Shown here: positions 31,201 to 34,801 of the stretch, piece after piece
Numbering within the stretch: the first letter of the stretch is position 1
How the letters are laid out: each line of letters opens with the position of its first letter
Assembly (NCBI GenBank): GCA_022376515.1
Contig: WTXI01000359.1
Location: forward strand, 1 to 34,801
Direction of reading: 5' to 3'
Source: Lactifluus volemus
Taxonomy: Eukaryota; Basidiomycota; Agaricomycetes; Russulales; Russulaceae
Length of the DNA: 34,801 nucleotides
The notes under the pieces: model-generated
What the model was told of the DNA's origin: nothing
What the model saw: the letters and a program-made list of their open reading frames with translations, nothing else
Databases searched by the model: none
Program-made: the position numbers and the translations under genes

Positions 31201-34200
31201 AGAAGCATTACCTCTGCTTATTCGTGTTATCCGATGCTCAGGTGCGCTCGAGTATCTCGTTAATCCAAGTGTCTGACAAGGCCTGAAGGTTACTTCGTGA
31301 CGGTCGAATCGTTCGACACCTTGTTCCAGCAGGTGGTTGCCACCTTTGGTGAAGAGCTCTCACGCATCCTTCACGGAGAAGCAGAGGAGGCAGCGACATT
31401 AGACGTGTTGGTCGATGTCATTGCCGTTTGCCTCGAGAACCGGCCTGGGCTATCTCTTCAGGAGAGTTTCGCCCTCTCGCTTATTCCTGACATCTTCGCC
31501 CTGGCATTCTTGTTGCCGAAGGCTCTGCCGGTATCTGACTTCTCTGTCGCACAAGAGATCTGGACATCCTGGCTGGCGAGTGCGCCTGTGGGTCTGCAAA
31601 AGCCGGTAGGTGCCGCGATCTCTGCACGCCTACATGACGCTATCTTCCATACTTCAATCCTTGTAAGGTAAGGCCTAAGTTTTCACTCCGAAATGTAAAC
31701 AACGCTCACGCCTGGCAAGCCCTCTGGATATCCTGCACGCTGCGACAGAGAGTGGTGTTCACAAACTTGCTGGGTCGGATGACATGCTCCCCACCAACAG
31801 ATACCTGGATGACTTGCTATGCAACCTTCGGCTAGAGCCAGCGACTCCGAGTCTGGCGATCCTTCATCCTCTCGTTCCGCCACCATCATCGTTTGATGTC
31901 GCAGAAGGACCTGATTGTGAAGCAGATCAACAAGGCCTTGGGGTGTATGCACGAGGGGTCATGGCATTGCTTTACAGTTTCTCGGGAAACAGAGACCTAG
32001 CAAGAGCCAACCTGTGGGCCCTCCGGCATTTCCTTGCCCTGGCAATGTATGCGGAAGAGCTCCTCGAAGTACCAGCCTTGCCGAATCCGGCATTTTCACG
32101 GACGGCGGCTAAGGATATACTGCAGGACATTGTGATCAAGGCGCAACAGCTGACGGCGTATCTTTTGACGGCGGCTGCCACAGACGATAGCTGGCACGTT
32201 AATGCTGTCACGTCCTTGCTAAGTGGAAAGCGCAGTTCGTTGGATGGCCTGGCGGCCTTTATCGTTGATTTGATCAGGCTTGCGCAAGACGAAGATGACA
32301 GCTTACAGACACGGATACTCTATATTGTACTGCAGCACGTGTTGCGTGACGCCTCGGGGGAAGAGAGTGACCAATGGCTGCTGCTAGCACGCCGGTTGGA
32401 AAGGGGTTGTAAGTCTATCATATCTACCGTTGAGAATGGTGCCCTGATCGATTTGGACCCTTAAGCTCCGGAGACCTCCCTTGCAATTGTACTCTGCATT
32501 ACGAAGTCTGGTTCTGAGCCTCCTCGTCTTGATCGATACCGCAATGAGCTGGCAGCAGGAACTTTAGGCATCCCAGCAAGCAAAGCCAACTCGGACGGCT
32601 TACTTCTGCTACGCCGCCTCGCTGCCATAGCGCCAGATCCCGACTCGGACGTGGTGTTCTTACCACAGCTCCGCGCAGTGAATTTTGTGAAGGCATGTCA
32701 AGGGTGGGTTACGTCGGATGAGGATATAGACGAAGACGTTGAGAGCGAGATCACGAACGTCTTCTTCCACCTCGTACCGATCTTGCAAAACGTCCCGGGG
32801 TCACACTGGGATTTCATGTTCGACTTGATCGAAAATAATCTCGAGGTCAGTAGAGTAAAACTCTTCGCTTGCGGACCTTCTTCATTGTAGTATTGTACAG
32901 AATGCCTCGTTTGAGGACGATGCAACACTCACAATTCTGTGGAGGACTGTCCGGCTTGTTCAGGTGATACAAGATCAGGCCCTCTATAACAAGGCGCTCC
33001 GTGCCGAGTGGAAGCAACGTGAGACGACGGTTCTCACTTTCTTAAGGGATATTGTCGCATCAGAGCCAAGTATGTGCATCTTTTGTCCTCGTGACTTTCC
33101 ATTTCACACCCTCTACAGAGTCCGCGCCTACTTCGACACCTCGAGCCGTATGCCGCGAAGCAGTCCTATCTATCGTACAGAACCTGCCCCCTTCCTTGAT
33201 GGATCACACCACTTTATCGAAGGTATGTCCAAAGGTTCTGGCAGCCAACATGTTGGCCATTCTCATCTGATTTGATCCTGTACAGATGTCACATCTTCTT
33301 TTTGACCCTTCCACGAATGTTCAGAAGATGGCGTATGAGCTATTACGGGAGGCTTCGCACAAGCGAACTGAGTACCTTGTGATCGAAGCTGGGGTAGATA
33401 CAGAGTCCATTGTCAAACCTTTGCTCCCCTTGGAGCTTGTATCGTTACTTCGACGATCGCTTGATATCGTCGATATTGAAGAAGATCCAAGCTCGGTACG
33501 TCTAATGGGCGAGGTTGATTTCATCCATCCCTCACCATTATCCGCAGAAAACGTTTGGCTCATTGCTTTGTTGGATGATTGCCCTGGACTTGTATACAAA
33601 CGCTGTGAGTACTTACCTTGCATCTTTGTGCCAACAATTCGAGCCTTTGTAGTCTATGAAAGTCAAATCAGGGTATTCGGAGCATTTACAAGAACTTGGA
33701 TTAGTCACCACACACCTTATTCCTCTGGTCCTTAACCTACTTCAACTTTACGAAGGTGTTAGCAAGGCAGTCAAGTTGGACATGTGGTCTATAGACCAAT
33801 TTTACGTTGAATGTAAGATGCTCCAACTTTCTACCAAGAATTAACTCATAAATTTATCAGCATACGACCCTGATCATCCTCTGAGCATCCGGCTCTTCGC
33901 AGCTCATGTCTATTATCGAGCTCTTCTTACGATATCGTCGCTCGTGCGTTCGTGGCTAGTCGACTGCAAGGACAAGAACCTCTTTACAGCAGTGACAAAC
34001 TATACAGCAACGCACTTCTCTCCCGTCATCATTGATACGGAGCTGACCTACTTGAAAAGTTCAGAGGGCCTTGAAGAACTCAATGCTGAAAACCTTACAG
34101 TCAAAGTTGCCAGCGTTGTCAACGAAGTCACTGCGGCGTATATCATCGACGATCAACAGCTAGAGCTGACCTTGAAAATCCCAAATGACTGGCCGTTGCA

Positions 34201-34689
34201 ACGAATCATCGTAAAGGATTCGAAAAGAATCGGCGTTCCGGAGAATCGCTGGCGCGGCTGGCTTTTGGGTGTGCAGCAAATCGTTTGGTCTCAGGTATGC
34301 GTATATCCTGAACGTCGTCACCAATAGTCACCTCTGATAATGTCCATCAGAACGGACGTATTGTCGATGCGATCAGTCTTTTTAAGAAGAACGTGTCCTT
34401 ACATTTTGAGGGTCAGACAGAATGTGCGATCTGTTACTCGTATGTGTTTCTCTTCTCTTGCTAGCGCTGAGCTCGAGATTTACCGCCTAAACAGTATTAT
34501 CAGTCTCTCTGATAGCTCTCTTCCCCAAAAACCATGCAAAACGTGTAAAAACCGATTCCATGCTACATGTCTGTACAAGGTACGCGTGTATCACTGACTC
34601 GAATGGGGTACCCGGCTCAAAAGTTGCGTTAGTGGTTCAAATCAAGTCATTCCCCAAGCTGTCCCCTTTGTCGCTCGGAAATTATGTAG
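28267..34689 (+). CDS. LTN1: listerin-type E3 ubiquitin-protein ligase (Ltn1/Rkr1), ribosome quality control
   Basis: Twenty exons: 28267-28695, 28783-29368, 29423-29617, 29674-29790, 29842-30095, 30156-30498, 30553-30863, 30920-31241, 31289-31667, 31720-32408, 32466-32845, 32901-33069, 33119-33222, 33286-33495, 33548-33604, 33653-33812, 33861-34294, 34351-34439, 34495-34579, 34633-34689. Sum 5370 nt, 1789 aa, in frame; human listerin is 1766. N-terminus: Lys-rich (KGKDKGKNKEPPRKK), then DPIDALGLAQRLPAELLVVL, the Ltn1 N-terminal signature, followed by long HEAT/ARM-like helices. C-terminus: SLHFEGQTECAICYS and a variant RING with C1738, C1741, C1757, C1760, H1765, C1768, C1781, C1784, ending at residue 1789. 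Known role: with Rqc2 it binds split 60S subunits and ubiquitinates stalled nascent chains for proteasomal degradation. Gene complete. Internal exons 3-5 and 9-10 rely on less certain acceptors. Confidence 0.93.
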
Positions 34690-34801
34690 CAAGCTAACTT
34701 AGTTGATGCCTTTGAGGCACCATGTAGCCTATCCCTGTAATTCAATATGGCAATTACAATGTAACTTAATTTCTCTCTGCAAAATGTCGGGTGGGGAAAA
34801 G
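34690..34801. other. 3' flank of the listerin gene
   Basis: 112 bp after the stop, AT-rich, presumed 3' UTR; the window ends here. No AATAAA; the stretches around 34738-34770 (taattcaata, acaatgtaact) could serve as a degenerate fungal polyadenylation region. Confidence 0.4.

Noticed and set aside
33496..33547. Read-through of listerin intron 14 (frame stays open to EYLPCIF)
   Set aside because: The read-through peptide does not match listerin. Splicing with a phase-0 junction gives KTFGSLLCWMIALDLYTNA joined to SMKVKSGY, which fits the family.
1..34801. CRISPR arrays, prophage, bacterial operons, ribosome binding sites
   Set aside because: The sequence is eukaryotic with spliceosomal introns. 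No regularly spaced repeats or prokaryotic gene organisation were seen.

Overview
The window is nuclear DNA of a filamentous basidiomycete, most likely an Agaricomycete. The evidence is dense short spliceosomal introns (about 46-111 bp, GT-AG, many with CTNAC/CTAAC-like branch sites) inside genes that only read through after splicing, plus protein architectures typical of mushroom-forming fungi: an SDE3-like helicase with Ig-like repeats, an expanded G-alpha family protein, and a small unknown protein with a VYPFT...APGFEP core. No bacterial, viral, CRISPR, rRNA or tRNA features were found. I assembled every multi-exon gene by hand from reading frame, splice sites and family motifs. No transcript data were available.

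Layout: 1.35-5.48 kb (+) SDE3/MOV10-type RNA helicase, 11 exons, about 1187 aa. 6.03-7.28 kb (+) short-chain dehydrogenase, 6 exons, 319 aa. 7.3-12.5 kb is mostly gene-poor. It holds weak coding-like pieces, a possible 40-aa membrane micropeptide gene and a likely retro-inserted poly-A fragment flanked by a 9-bp direct repeat. 12.56-13.19 kb (+) conserved small fungal protein. 13.68-14.88 kb (+) small heat-shock protein with an alpha-crystallin domain. 15.56-17.71 kb (-) aspartate kinase (HOM3-like), 7 exons, 593 aa, with a probable GC-AG intron. 17.7-25.7 kb is a long gene-poor block. It holds a 315-bp near-complete palindrome (foldback element), a 26-bp tandem repeat, a 16-bp tandem repeat and a coiled-coil coding-like segment on the minus strand. 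25.67-27.92 kb (+) atypical G-protein alpha subunit, 12 exons including a predicted 4-nt microexon, 515 aa. 28.27-34.69 kb (+) listerin-type E3 ubiquitin ligase (Ltn1/Rkr1), 20 exons, about 1789 aa, complete with its C-terminal RING.

The genes do not form one pathway. They cover RNA silencing (helicase), ribosome-associated quality control (listerin), signalling (G-alpha), threonine/methionine biosynthesis (aspartokinase) and chaperone function (sHSP), which is ordinary fungal gene order. The most unusual items are the G-alpha protein (switch II catalytic Gln replaced by Ser, no N-myristoylation motif, large helical-domain insert, 4-nt exon), the three-fold Ig-like repeat array in front of the silencing helicase, the long foldback element, and the poly-A insertion with a target-site-like duplication. 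I did not find a convincing multi-gene novel system.
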